Of a stretch of 19,870 nucleotides of DNA, positions 1 through 7,487 are shown one piece after another; the first letter of the stretch is position 1, and every line of letters starts with the position of its first letter. The translations under genes were made by a program, and so were the position numbers. The notes below the pieces were generated by a model that saw nothing but the letters and a program-made list of their open reading frames with translations, was not told the origin of the DNA and did not search any database. The stretch comes from UBA7803 sp041608775. GTDB taxonomy: Bacteria; Pseudomonadota; Gammaproteobacteria; Pseudomonadales; Azotimanducaceae. Location: contig JBFISC010000035.1 in assembly GCA_041608775.1 (NCBI GenBank), forward strand, positions 1 to 19,870. Reading direction: 5' to 3'.

Positions 1-53
1 GAGCCGAACGGACCCGAGCTCGCAGACAGCTGAGGAAGTAACGAGGAGCCGGC
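1..53 (+). other. Left-edge leader before the flavoprotein gene
   Basis: This short stretch holds the ribosome binding site of the first gene: GAGGAG at 43-48, five bases before the GTG start at 54. A reading frame open from base 1 ends at TGA 31-33 and another ends at TAA 39-41. Either could be the tail of an upstream gene in the same direction, but ten to thirteen residues are too few to decide. No convincing promoter is visible, so the first gene may belong to a longer operon that begins outside the window. Confidence 0.4.
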
Positions 54-2255
54 GTGCCGAGGCAGAAACGGGTAAAGGTGGCGATCATCGGCGGCGGCTG
101 CGCGTCCGTGACCGCCGCGTTCGAACTGAGCAGACCGGAACACGAGGGCCGCTACGAGATCACCGTGTACCAACAGGGCTGGCGTCTCGGCGGCAAGGGC
201 GCGTCGGGACGGGGCGTGAACGGTCGCATCGAAGAGCACGGCATCCATCTCTGGATGGGCCACTACGACAACGCCTTTCACCTGATGCGCGAGTGCTATC
301 GGGAGCTCGATCGGGATCCTCGGTCGTGCCCGATCGCCGACTGGACCGACGCCTTCGTGCCCGATCCGTACATCGGCATTACCGACGTCGCCCGCGGCGA
401 GGGAGAGCGGCTGGAATGGCAGCGCCTGATGGCAGACTTCAGTCCTTTTCCGGGCCTGCCCGGCGACCCCTACGAAGACGGCATGCCGATGACCGTGATC
501 GGCTACCTGACCCGCTCCGCGCGCCTGCTGTACATCCTGCTGCAGGCCGCCGACGGTGCGGCTCAGCGCGCTGCCGGCGGGCAGCCGCGAAGGCCCGACG
601 AGAGCCGGGCGGGTGCCAGCGCGAATGGTATCTCCGCTGAGTCACTCGTCGCCGCCATGTCCCGCTGGCTCAACTACGGCGAGCTCGCAACCTACACCGC
701 CATCCTGCAGGGTGCCGCGCTGCTGGAAAGCGCGTTTGCGCTGATGCCGAAGGTCTCAGCGAACCTGTTCGGGCGCTTTCTCGACGCGGTGCGCGACGGG
801 GCAAGTCGCCTGCTCGAGCCTTTGCTCGCCGAAGACCCGCAGAACCGCTACCTCTGGGAGATCATCGATGTCGTCCTCGCCACCCTGCGCGGCGCCGTCC
901 GGTTCGGGCTCGCCACCGATCCGCGCGGGTTCGACGCGATCAACGATTATGATGCGAGGGAGTGGCTCGTTCTCAACGGTGCTTCGGCGAGGTCTGTAGA
1001 TTCCGGGTTCGTCCGCGGCCTTTACGACCTGGCGTTTGCCTACGAGAACGGCGACCCGGGCCGACCCGCGATTGCAGCCGGTCAGGGTCTGCGCGGAGGT
1101 TTCCGCATGCTGTTCACCTATCGCGGGTCGCTGTTCTGGAAGATGCAGGCCGGCATGGGGGACGTGGTCTTTGCTCCGTTCTACGAGGTCCTGAAGCAGC
1201 GCGGGGTGCGCTTTGCGTTCTTTCATCGGCTCGAGAACGTCGGCCTCGGCAAGCCGAAGAAGGGCGAGAAGCCGTTCATCAAGCGCCTGGAGTTCGATGT
1301 CCAGGCCGAGATTCAGCATGGCGGCGAGTACGCGCCTCTCGTGGACTACCACGGGCTGCCCTGCTGGCCGGCGGAGCCGGACTGGGCGCAGCTGGTCCGC
1401 GGCGAGAAGCTGCGCGCCGAAGGGCGGGAATTCGAAAACTGGTGGGATGACCGACGTGAAGCCAGAAAGACGCTGAAGGTCAGCCGCGATTTCGATTGCG
1501 TCATCCTCGGCGTCAGCATCGGCTCCATTCCCCACGTCTGCCGCGAGCTGGTGGATACCGATCCCCGATGGCGAACCATGGTGGAGCAGGTCAAGACCGT
1601 CCCGACGCAATGCTTCCAGATCTGGATGAAGCAGGGCATGGACGCCGTTGGCTGGCATGAGCCACCGCCCAATCTGTCCGCATTCGTCGAGCCCTTCGAT
1701 ACCTGGGCCGACATGAGTCATCTCGGCCCGGTCGAGGACTGGCCCCGAGAGCCTGGCGCCATTGCGTACTTCTGCAACGCGCTGCCGGAAGCCAGGGACG
1801 CGGCAGACCTGGACCGCGGCAAACGCAAGTATCCGAAGAAGCGCCACAAGGCCGTGCGCCGGAACGCGATCCGGTTTCTGAATCGTGACGTCGTCCACCT
1901 CTGGCCCGAGGCGCAGCAGGCACCCGATCTGTTCCGCTGGGGTCTGCTCATGAATCCTGATGACGACACGTCGGAGGAGGACCCGGACGCCGGCGAGGAA
2001 GCGTTCGATGGGCAGTTCTGGATTGCCAACGTGAACCCATCCGATCGCTACGTTCTATCCCTGCCGGGAACCCTGCAGCACCGGATCTCACCCCTGGACG
2101 GCAGCTACGACAACCTCATCATCACCGGCGACTGGACGGACTGCGGTTTCAACTTCGGATGCGTCGAAGCGGCGGTCATGTCCGGGCGGCTCGCGGCGCA
2201 TGCGCTCAGTCTGGCCCCGAAGCTGGAGGACATCTTTGGCTTCGATCACCCCTGA
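54..2255 (+). CDS. FAD-dependent amine-oxidase/phytoene-desaturase-like flavoprotein
   Basis: Predicted flavoprotein of 733 residues starting at GTG, supported by GAGGAG five bases upstream. The N-terminus is a beta strand plus dinucleotide loop (KVAIIGGGCAS, about residues 8-18), then GWRLGGKGAS (about 42-51) and RIEEHGIHLWMGHYDNAF (from about 58). These are typical of large phytoene-desaturase-like or amine-oxidase-like proteins in which FAD sits near a flexible hydrophobic pocket. The C-terminus has the closing FAD motif (ITGDWTDCGFNFGCVEAA). The third glycine of the GxGxxG loop is serine, and the residue after the second strand, usually acidic, is Gln (VYQQ). No signal peptide or membrane helix is evident. 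The substrate is unknown; a lipid or isoprenoid is only suggested by the fold. The gene overlaps the downstream methyltransferase, suggesting one transcript. The family call is firm, the reaction is not. Confidence 0.85.
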   Translation: MPRQKRVKVAIIGGGCASVTAAFELSRPEHEGRYEITVYQQGWRLGGKGASGRGVNGRIEEHGIHLWMGHYDNAFHLMRECYRELDRDPRSCPIADWTDAFVPDPYIGITDVARGEGERLEWQRLMADFSPFPGLPGDPYEDGMPMTVIGYLTRSARLLYILLQAADGAAQRAAGGQPRRPDESRAGASANGISAESLVAAMSRWLNYGELATYTAILQGAALLESAFALMPKVSANLFGRFLDAVRDGASRLLEPLLAEDPQNRYLWEIIDVVLATLRGAVRFGLATDPRGFDAINDYDAREWLVLNGASARSVDSGFVRGLYDLAFAYENGDPGRPAIAAGQGLRGGFRMLFTYRGSLFWKMQAGMGDVVFAPFYEVLKQRGVRFAFFHRLENVGLGKPKKGEKPFIKRLEFDVQAEIQHGGEYAPLVDYHGLPCWPAEPDWAQLVRGEKLRAEGREFENWWDDRREARKTLKVSRDFDCVILGVSIGSIPHVCRELVDTDPRWRTMVEQVKTVPTQCFQIWMKQGMDAVGWHEPPPNLSAFVEPFDTWADMSHLGPVEDWPREPGAIAYFCNALPEARDAADLDRGKRKYPKKRHKAVRRNAIRFLNRDVVHLWPEAQQAPDLFRWGLLMNPDDDTSEEDPDAGEEAFDGQFWIANVNPSDRYVLSLPGTLQHRISPLDGSYDNLIITGDWTDCGFNFGCVEAAVMSGRLAAHALSLAPKLEDIFGFDHP
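2225..2238 (+). promoter_or_regulatory. Ribosome site that decides a TTG start
   Basis: GGAGG at 2225-2229 is followed after six bases by TTG at 2236-2238, inside the end of the flavoprotein gene. It is a better initiation site than the upstream ATG at 2200 and sets the proposed methyltransferase N-terminus. Confidence 0.6.
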
Positions 2256-3081
2256 CCGGACCACGTTCGCGCGCCGCGGCGGACTTCTGGACGAGTATTA
2301 CCGCGCCTTCTTCGCCGACCCGATCCTGCGCACCTGGTACGGAGACAGCGGCTACGCCAACCTCGGGCTCTGGGCGGACGATACGAACGACGCCACCGCA
2401 GCCGGACACGCTCTCGTCGACGCCTTGATCGCGCGTGTCCCGGCCGGACTCGACGGTGCCGTGCTCGATGTCGCCTGTGGCCTGGGCGGCAGCACGGCGA
2501 GGCTCGCCGCCTGGACCGATCCGGACCGGATCACGGCCATCGGTTCTTCTGCCGAGCAACTCGCAGCCGCCCGACGGCGCGCGCCGGGCAGCCGCTTCCT
2601 GCGGATGGATGCTTCGCGCCTCGGGTTTGCCGACGCGGTCTTCGATGTGGTGATCTGTGTCGAGGCAGCCTTCCACTTCGACACCCGGGACCGGTTTCTG
2701 GCCGAGGCGTTCCGAGTTCTCAGACCCGGTGGCAGCCTGGTGCTGTCGGATCTGCTGATGAACCAGAGCACGCCGCTGGTGCCCGACGGCAACTACGTCA
2801 GCGGCATCGGCGCCTACCGGGAGTCGCTGCAGCGACACGGGTTCGTCGATGTCCGGGTGGATGACGTGACCCGGCAGACATGGCGCGCGTACCGGCGCCG
2901 CCTGACGGCTTACATCTGCGCACGCGCGGACCGCTGGGGCAGCGTGGCCGGCGTTCGCGATCTGCTGGCCGCCAACGCCGCACTCGCCTGGGCCATCCGC
3001 ACCAGCCTGCTGGCAAGCGCCGGGAAGCCAGGGCGCGGGTACCGCGTTGCGGGCGGGCAATCCTTCGCGCAGAGCGGCTAG
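2236..3081 (+). CDS. Class I SAM-dependent methyltransferase
   Basis: Predicted methyltransferase of 281 residues. An ATG at 2200 would give 293 residues, but no good ribosome site precedes it. The TTG at 2236 has GGAGG at 2225-2229 at six-base spacing, so TTG is preferred. With that start, motif I is VLDVACGLGGST (about 76-87). The later block has FDVVICVEAAFHF and ends in FRVLRPGG (about 136-166), the usual motifs II-III of Rossmann-fold methyltransferases acting on small molecules such as tocopherol, sterol or macrolide hydroxyls. The N-terminal YYRAFFADPILRTWYGDSGYANLG region fits that subgroup. The gene overlaps the flavoprotein gene by 20 bases, implying coupled translation and possibly a shared pathway in which an oxidised product is methylated. 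The substrate and the methylated atom (O, N or C) cannot be read from the sequence. Its stop codon overlaps that of the convergent gene within CTAG. Confidence 0.85.
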   Translation: MASITPDRTTFARRGGLLDEYYRAFFADPILRTWYGDSGYANLGLWADDTNDATAAGHALVDALIARVPAGLDGAVLDVACGLGGSTARLAAWTDPDRITAIGSSAEQLAAARRRAPGSRFLRMDASRLGFADAVFDVVICVEAAFHFDTRDRFLAEAFRVLRPGGSLVLSDLLMNQSTPLVPDGNYVSGIGAYRESLQRHGFVDVRVDDVTRQTWRAYRRRLTAYICARADRWGSVAGVRDLLAANAALAWAIRTSLLASAGKPGRGYRVAGGQSFAQSG

Positions 3082-4100
3082 TCGACCTCGATGGGCGCCG
3101 GCAGGTAACCCTGCTGCCGGTACCAGTCGACGGCATCGGCTATCGTGCGCGACAACGGCAGCGGCGAAATTCCGAGGCGTCGCTGCGCCGGGCTCGGCTG
3201 GGTCCAGCGCTGTTCGAGCAGCAGCATGGCACCGACCGCCGGGTAGGCGACGGGGCTGAACCCAACCCGGGAGAGAACCTCGTTGCCGTAGAACACGGCC
3301 GAAGAGAGGGAAGCCGGGACGTTCGTGGTCGGCGGTCGCACCCCTGCCCGGCGGCAGATCAGCGCCGTGAGCGCATCGACCGTGGTGTTGTGGCCGCTCA
3401 GCGGTATCTGCCGGCCGAACTCCTCCCGCTCCCAGGCAACGCGCACGGCACGCGCCACATCGCGCACGTCCATCACGTTCAGCTCGTGCCCGTTGGTGGC
3501 GGGGACGCGCCCCCGGGCCAGCAGCGGTATCAGGCACAGCTCCAGCGGCTTGAGATCCCAGGGGCCGAGGCACATGGTCGGGTTCACCACCACACAGCGA
3601 ACGCTCCCCGAGCTGGCGAGCACCTGCTCCTCCATGGCAGCTTTGTGCGCGAAGTACGGATGCAGCACCTCGAGGGCATTGCGCTGCAGCGCGCCCAGCC
3701 AGCCGCGCTGCCGCGTCAGCGTCGTGAAGGAGCTGACGTAGGCGAATCCCGCTTCGTGCTCCCGACAGGCGTCGAGCAGTGCTGCCATCCGCTGCCGAGC
3801 CGGCGCGTGGCTGGCGTTGCCCGCGGAGTCCTCGCTCAACCAAAGATGGTAGGGAGCGGCGGCATCGACCAAAAGCTCGTGCCCCGCCAGCAGCTGGTCA
3901 ACCGCATCCGACCCATCCCAGCTGACCCTGCGATGCTCCACGTCGAGCCCGAGCAGATTCGGCGAGATGCGGACCTGCCGGCTGGTGGTGGTGACCCGCC
4001 AGCCGTTGGCAACCAGATCGCGAACCACGGCGTTGCCGACGTGACCGGTGGCGCCCAGAACCAGCGCCTTGCGACGCTTTCCGGTCGGCGACCCCTTCAC
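3078..4100 (-). CDS. Extended short-chain dehydrogenase (NAD-dependent epimerase/dehydratase family)
   Basis: Predicted 340-residue oxidoreductase. GATGHVG (residues 16-22) is the GxxGxxG dinucleotide loop of extended SDRs. YVSS (121-124) and Y149xxxK153 (YFAHK) give the Ser/Tyr/Lys catalytic set, and NPTMCLGPWD (about 173-182) matches the NPxxxxGP block of dihydroflavonol-reductase or sterol-dehydrogenase-like members. It probably oxidises or reduces a hydroxyl/keto group using NAD(P)H in the cytoplasm; the substrate is unknown. The start is GTG, and its bases overlap the stop of the cyclase gene as GTGA (4097-4100), so translation is likely coupled to the cyclase. No good Shine-Dalgarno site precedes the GTG, which agrees with coupling. 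At the 3' end its TAG shares bases with the TAG of the convergent methyltransferase gene. Confidence 0.85.
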   Translation of the reverse strand: MKGSPTGKRRKALVLGATGHVGNAVVRDLVANGWRVTTTSRQVRISPNLLGLDVEHRRVSWDGSDAVDQLLAGHELLVDAAAPYHLWLSEDSAGNASHAPARQRMAALLDACREHEAGFAYVSSFTTLTRQRGWLGALQRNALEVLHPYFAHKAAMEEQVLASSGSVRCVVVNPTMCLGPWDLKPLELCLIPLLARGRVPATNGHELNVMDVRDVARAVRVAWEREEFGRQIPLSGHNTTVDALTALICRRAGVRPPTTNVPASLSSAVFYGNEVLSRVGFSPVAYPAVGAMLLLEQRWTQPSPAQRRLGISPLPLSRTIADAVDWYRQQGYLPAPIEVD

Positions 4101-7100
4101 GCCGCTGGCCCGGCGGTCGACCGCTGGATCTGCCGCAGCACGTCCGCCGCCCTCATCAGGTGCTTCGTTTCGAAGCCTTCGGAGAACCAGCCGATAGCGC
4201 CGTCGAGTTGAGCCGCCACCTCCCTGCCACGGTTCTGCCGGTTCAGCATACTGGCCAGCTCCGTCGTCGTGCGCAGCTCGTCGAGCCTGAGACCGCGCTC
4301 CCGCGCAATCTCGATGCCACAGACGAAGCTGGCCTCCGCCGCCGCAAGATCGCCCGCCTGGGCAAGCAGAACCCCGCGCAATCGGTGCGCGTCCGGTTCC
4401 CCAACCCTGCCGGCGTTGGTTTTACAGATCGTGAGACACTCGTCGATGGCCGCCAGGGCTTCCTCGGGCTGTCCGAGCTGCGCATGGGTCTCGGCAAGCA
4501 TCACCAGGCGGTGGGGCAGTGCCATCAGCGTTCCCATCGCGCGAGTGGCTTCGATGGAGTCGCGCATGGCCGCCGTCTGATCCTCGCCTTCCAGAACAGC
4601 GGCAGCCCAGCCGAGATGAAGGCGCGACGACTGCAGCGTCTGCGCCAGCCCCTGCTCCTCCGAGATCGCGTGGGTCAGCGCGGCGATGTTCGCAATCTCC
4701 TCCGCCGGATGCGCGAGCTCGTGAGACACCATGGCCTGGTGAGACAGCGCCTGCGCGAGCGCGAATGGATCCCCGAGCCGGTTCGCCGTCGCCACCAGCT
4801 CACAGACCGACTCCCAGGCCCGGTCCAGGTGACCGGCCAGCGCCAGCGCCCAGCACTGGACAACCCAGGCAATGAAGGTCCCCAGCTTGCGGGACTCCGA
4901 GCGCTGCACCAGCTCGTCGGACGAGGTGCGGGCGCGAATCCGCTCGGCCACCGGACTCAGGTACTGGAGCGCAAGTTCCGGCTTGCCGAGGAAGAAGGCG
5001 TTGGAGCCAAGCGCATAGCCAGCCAGATCCCGTTCCCCCTCGGAAGCGCTCTGCGCAGCAGCTCTCAGCTTCTCCGCCGCCTCCGCGCTGCGCTCGCGCT
5101 CGCCCCGCACGGCCCGGTACGCCCAGATGTTGAACAGCGCGAGGACCAGCCCGCCTTTTCGTTCACTGCGACTCACCAGCTCCAGGGTCCGGTCGTAGAG
5201 CTTCTCCAGCTCCGGATAGGTGTAGCCGTGGCGCGCCGACATCGGCTGGCTCAACATCTGCAGAAGCGCAACTTCCTGCTCGTCGCGCTCGGCGCTCTCC
5301 GGCTCATGGGCGAGGGCCTTCAGAGCGCCGTGCAGATGGTGAATCGCCTCGGCGTAGGCGCTGGTCTCCAGGGACCTGGCAGCGGCCCTGCGGTAGGCGT
5401 CAACGGCCTCCGCGTAGCGGCCTGCTTCCTCGTAGTGCCAGGCCAGGGTCTCCGGCTCGTCGCCGGCGATATCCGGGAACCGCGACACCAGGCTGTCGAC
5501 AACGCGATTGTGGAGCTCGCGGCGGCGGCGCAGCAGCAGCGAGTCGTAGGCAACGTCCTGAATCAGAGCGTGCTTGAAGGTGAAGGTTGCGTGCGGAAGC
5601 TCACCGGCGCGGATCAGCAGGCCGGAATCGACCACGCGCTGAAGCAGATCGCCTGTGCCGACCGGATCCGCGTCGCTCACGGAAGCAAGCAGCTCGAACT
5701 GAAACCGGCGACCGAGCAGCGCGCCGAGCTGCGCTACCTCCTTGGCGCCCCCCAGAGCATCGAGCCGTGCCATCAGCAGATCACGCAGCGTGTCGGGAAC
5801 CAAATGACCGTAATCGTAATCATCCCAGCCGAGCGGCCGAGGGGTCTCCCGGTCCAGCATGCTACGCGTCAGCTCTTCCAGAAACAGCGGGATGCCATCC
5901 GTGCGCGCAACAAGCTGCCGGCGCAGCGCCGCGGGGACCTCGTTGTAGGCGTCGACCATGGCTTCCGCATCGGCGTCGCTCAATCGCGCCAGCTCGATGA
6001 CGTTCTGGTAGGACGGCGGCGACCACATCGGAACGAACTCCGGGCGGTGGGAGAGCAGGATCGCCACTGGAGCCTGGGCGGCGCGGGCAACGAGCAGCTC
6101 CAGGAACTCCAGCGTCGACGGATCCGACCAGTGCAGATCCTCTACCACGATGACCTTCGGCTGCGCCGCGTCGGCTCGAACCAGCAGCTCCACGACGACC
6201 CGCAGCGTCCGTCTTCTTCTGACGACCGGGTTGAGCCGGGAAACCCCGTCGGAGCCCGCGGCCAGACCCAGCAAACCGGCGAGAAGCGCTTCGGCATCGG
6301 GTTCGAGATCGAGGCCGGCCAGACCGCTGCGAATTCTGGCGAGACGCTGCTCGGACCCATCGGCGCGCAGGAAACCGAACACCCGGCCCACGAGTTGAAC
6401 AACCGGGTAGAGTGCCGTGTTCTGGTGGTAAGCCGAGCAATGGCATGTGAACCATCGCGCCTCCGGCCATCGGGAAATCCTGCGGACTTCACCCAGCAGG
6501 CGGGACTTGCCGATCCCAGGCTCGCCCCTGATGAGCAGCACGGCGCCGCTGCCTGCCGCGGTGCGCTCGAGCAGCGAAACCATCGTCTGCATCTCGGCTT
6601 GCCGCCCCACGAAAGGTGAGCGCCGCGGCTCGTTCCCGTCACCGACGAATCCTGCTGCCGAGGTTCCAACGACCTGATAGAGCGTCACTGGATCCGCCAC
6701 GCCTTTGAGGTCGCGCTCGCCGACATCGACGAGCTCGAAATAGGGTTGCACCAGCGCCCGCGTCGACCGGGTCAGAACCAGACAGCCCGGCGCAGCCTCG
6801 TTCTGGACCCTCGCAGCCACGTTGGGCGTTGCACCGAGCGCGAGCTTCTCCGCGTTCGCGCCGATCTCCACCGTGACCACCGGACCCGTGTGCACACCGA
6901 TTCGAAGCGCCAGCGACACACCGTCGCGAGAGATCGATTCGTTGAGGTCGTCCATCGAAGACAAGATTTCCATGCCGGACTCGACCGCGCGCCGGGCATC
7001 GTCCTCGTGGGCTCTCGGATAGCCGAAGTAGATCAAGAGCCCGTCCCCGAGATACTGGGCCACGTAACCGCCGTACCGCTGCACGACCTGCGCTACCAGC

Positions 7101-7399
7101 TGCTGGTACTGGCGGGTGACCTCGTGCAGGTCCTCGGGGTCGAGTTGATGCGAGAGTGCGGTGGAGCCGACCAGATCGCAGAACATCACGGTGAGCTGGC
7201 GACGCTCGCCCTCGTCCGCAAGCTGAGCGGCCGGAGCAGGAACCGATTCGGACAGGGCTGCGCCGCAGTTGCCACAGAATTGAAACGTGGCCGGGTTGTC
7301 CTTGCCACACTTTCCGCAGCAGTGGCCGAGCGCCCCACCACAGGCGCCGCAGAAGTTCATACCCTCCGGATTGTCGAACTCACAGCGCGGGCATTTCAT
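4097..7399 (-). CDS. Class III adenylate/guanylate cyclase fused to zinc ribbons, AAA ATPase and helical repeats
   Basis: Large 1100-residue signalling protein. Two zinc ribbons open the protein (C3/C6/C17/C20 and C28/C31/C42/C45). A class III nucleotidyl cyclase domain follows (about 66-245), with metal-binding Asp75 (FCDLVGST) and Asp119 (LGDG) and the transition-state pair Asn193/Arg197 (NVAAR), so it is probably catalytically competent. The two positions that usually choose adenine or guanine are by my alignment Gln115 and Leu186, not Lys and Asp/Thr. An AAA/STAND-like ATPase comes next (SPFVGR near 261, Walker A GEPGIGKS at 292-299, Walker B VIVVEDLHW at about 416-424). The C-terminal 450 or so residues are alpha-helical repeats resembling TPRs. 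No membrane segment is visible. The protein probably senses a ligand or partner through the repeats and makes cyclic nucleotide. It starts 88 bases after the RND permease gene and is coupled to the downstream SDR. Confidence 0.9.
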   Translation of the reverse strand: MKCPRCEFDNPEGMNFCGACGGALGHCCGKCGKDNPATFQFCGNCGAALSESVPAPAAQLADEGERRQLTVMFCDLVGSTALSHQLDPEDLHEVTRQYQQLVAQVVQRYGGYVAQYLGDGLLIYFGYPRAHEDDARRAVESGMEILSSMDDLNESISRDGVSLALRIGVHTGPVVTVEIGANAEKLALGATPNVAARVQNEAAPGCLVLTRSTRALVQPYFELVDVGERDLKGVADPVTLYQVVGTSAAGFVGDGNEPRRSPFVGRQAEMQTMVSLLERTAAGSGAVLLIRGEPGIGKSRLLGEVRRISRWPEARWFTCHCSAYHQNTALYPVVQLVGRVFGFLRADGSEQRLARIRSGLAGLDLEPDAEALLAGLLGLAAGSDGVSRLNPVVRRRRTLRVVVELLVRADAAQPKVIVVEDLHWSDPSTLEFLELLVARAAQAPVAILLSHRPEFVPMWSPPSYQNVIELARLSDADAEAMVDAYNEVPAALRRQLVARTDGIPLFLEELTRSMLDRETPRPLGWDDYDYGHLVPDTLRDLLMARLDALGGAKEVAQLGALLGRRFQFELLASVSDADPVGTGDLLQRVVDSGLLIRAGELPHATFTFKHALIQDVAYDSLLLRRRRELHNRVVDSLVSRFPDIAGDEPETLAWHYEEAGRYAEAVDAYRRAAARSLETSAYAEAIHHLHGALKALAHEPESAERDEQEVALLQMLSQPMSARHGYTYPELEKLYDRTLELVSRSERKGGLVLALFNIWAYRAVRGERERSAEAAEKLRAAAQSASEGERDLAGYALGSNAFFLGKPELALQYLSPVAERIRARTSSDELVQRSESRKLGTFIAWVVQCWALALAGHLDRAWESVCELVATANRLGDPFALAQALSHQAMVSHELAHPAEEIANIAALTHAISEEQGLAQTLQSSRLHLGWAAAVLEGEDQTAAMRDSIEATRAMGTLMALPHRLVMLAETHAQLGQPEEALAAIDECLTICKTNAGRVGEPDAHRLRGVLLAQAGDLAAAEASFVCGIEIARERGLRLDELRTTTELASMLNRQNRGREVAAQLDGAIGWFSEGFETKHLMRAADVLRQIQRSTAGPAA

Positions 7400-7487
7400 T
7401 TATCCGTCCCCGAAGGCCCCCAGAGGAAGGTTACGCTGCTTGAGCCTTCGTTTCACGGACGGGTCGGGGTTCTTCCATCAGTGGGCG
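7400..7487 (-). other. Spacer between efflux operon and cyclase gene, with nested inverted repeat
   Basis: The spacer contains nested inverted repeats: CCGTCC 7404-7409 pairs with GGACGG 7457-7462, and CGAAGGC 7411-7417 pairs with GCCTTCG 7444-7450. No T-tract follows in the minus direction, so it is not a classical intrinsic terminator. It may be an RNA structure at the end of the efflux message or in the cyclase leader. Only a weak purine stretch (GGGGAC) precedes the cyclase ATG. Confidence 0.35.

Noticed and set aside
4160..6619. An 819-codon plus-strand open frame opposite the cyclase gene
   Set aside because: It has no recognisable domain and mirrors the third-position GC bias of the strongly supported cyclase/ATPase frame.
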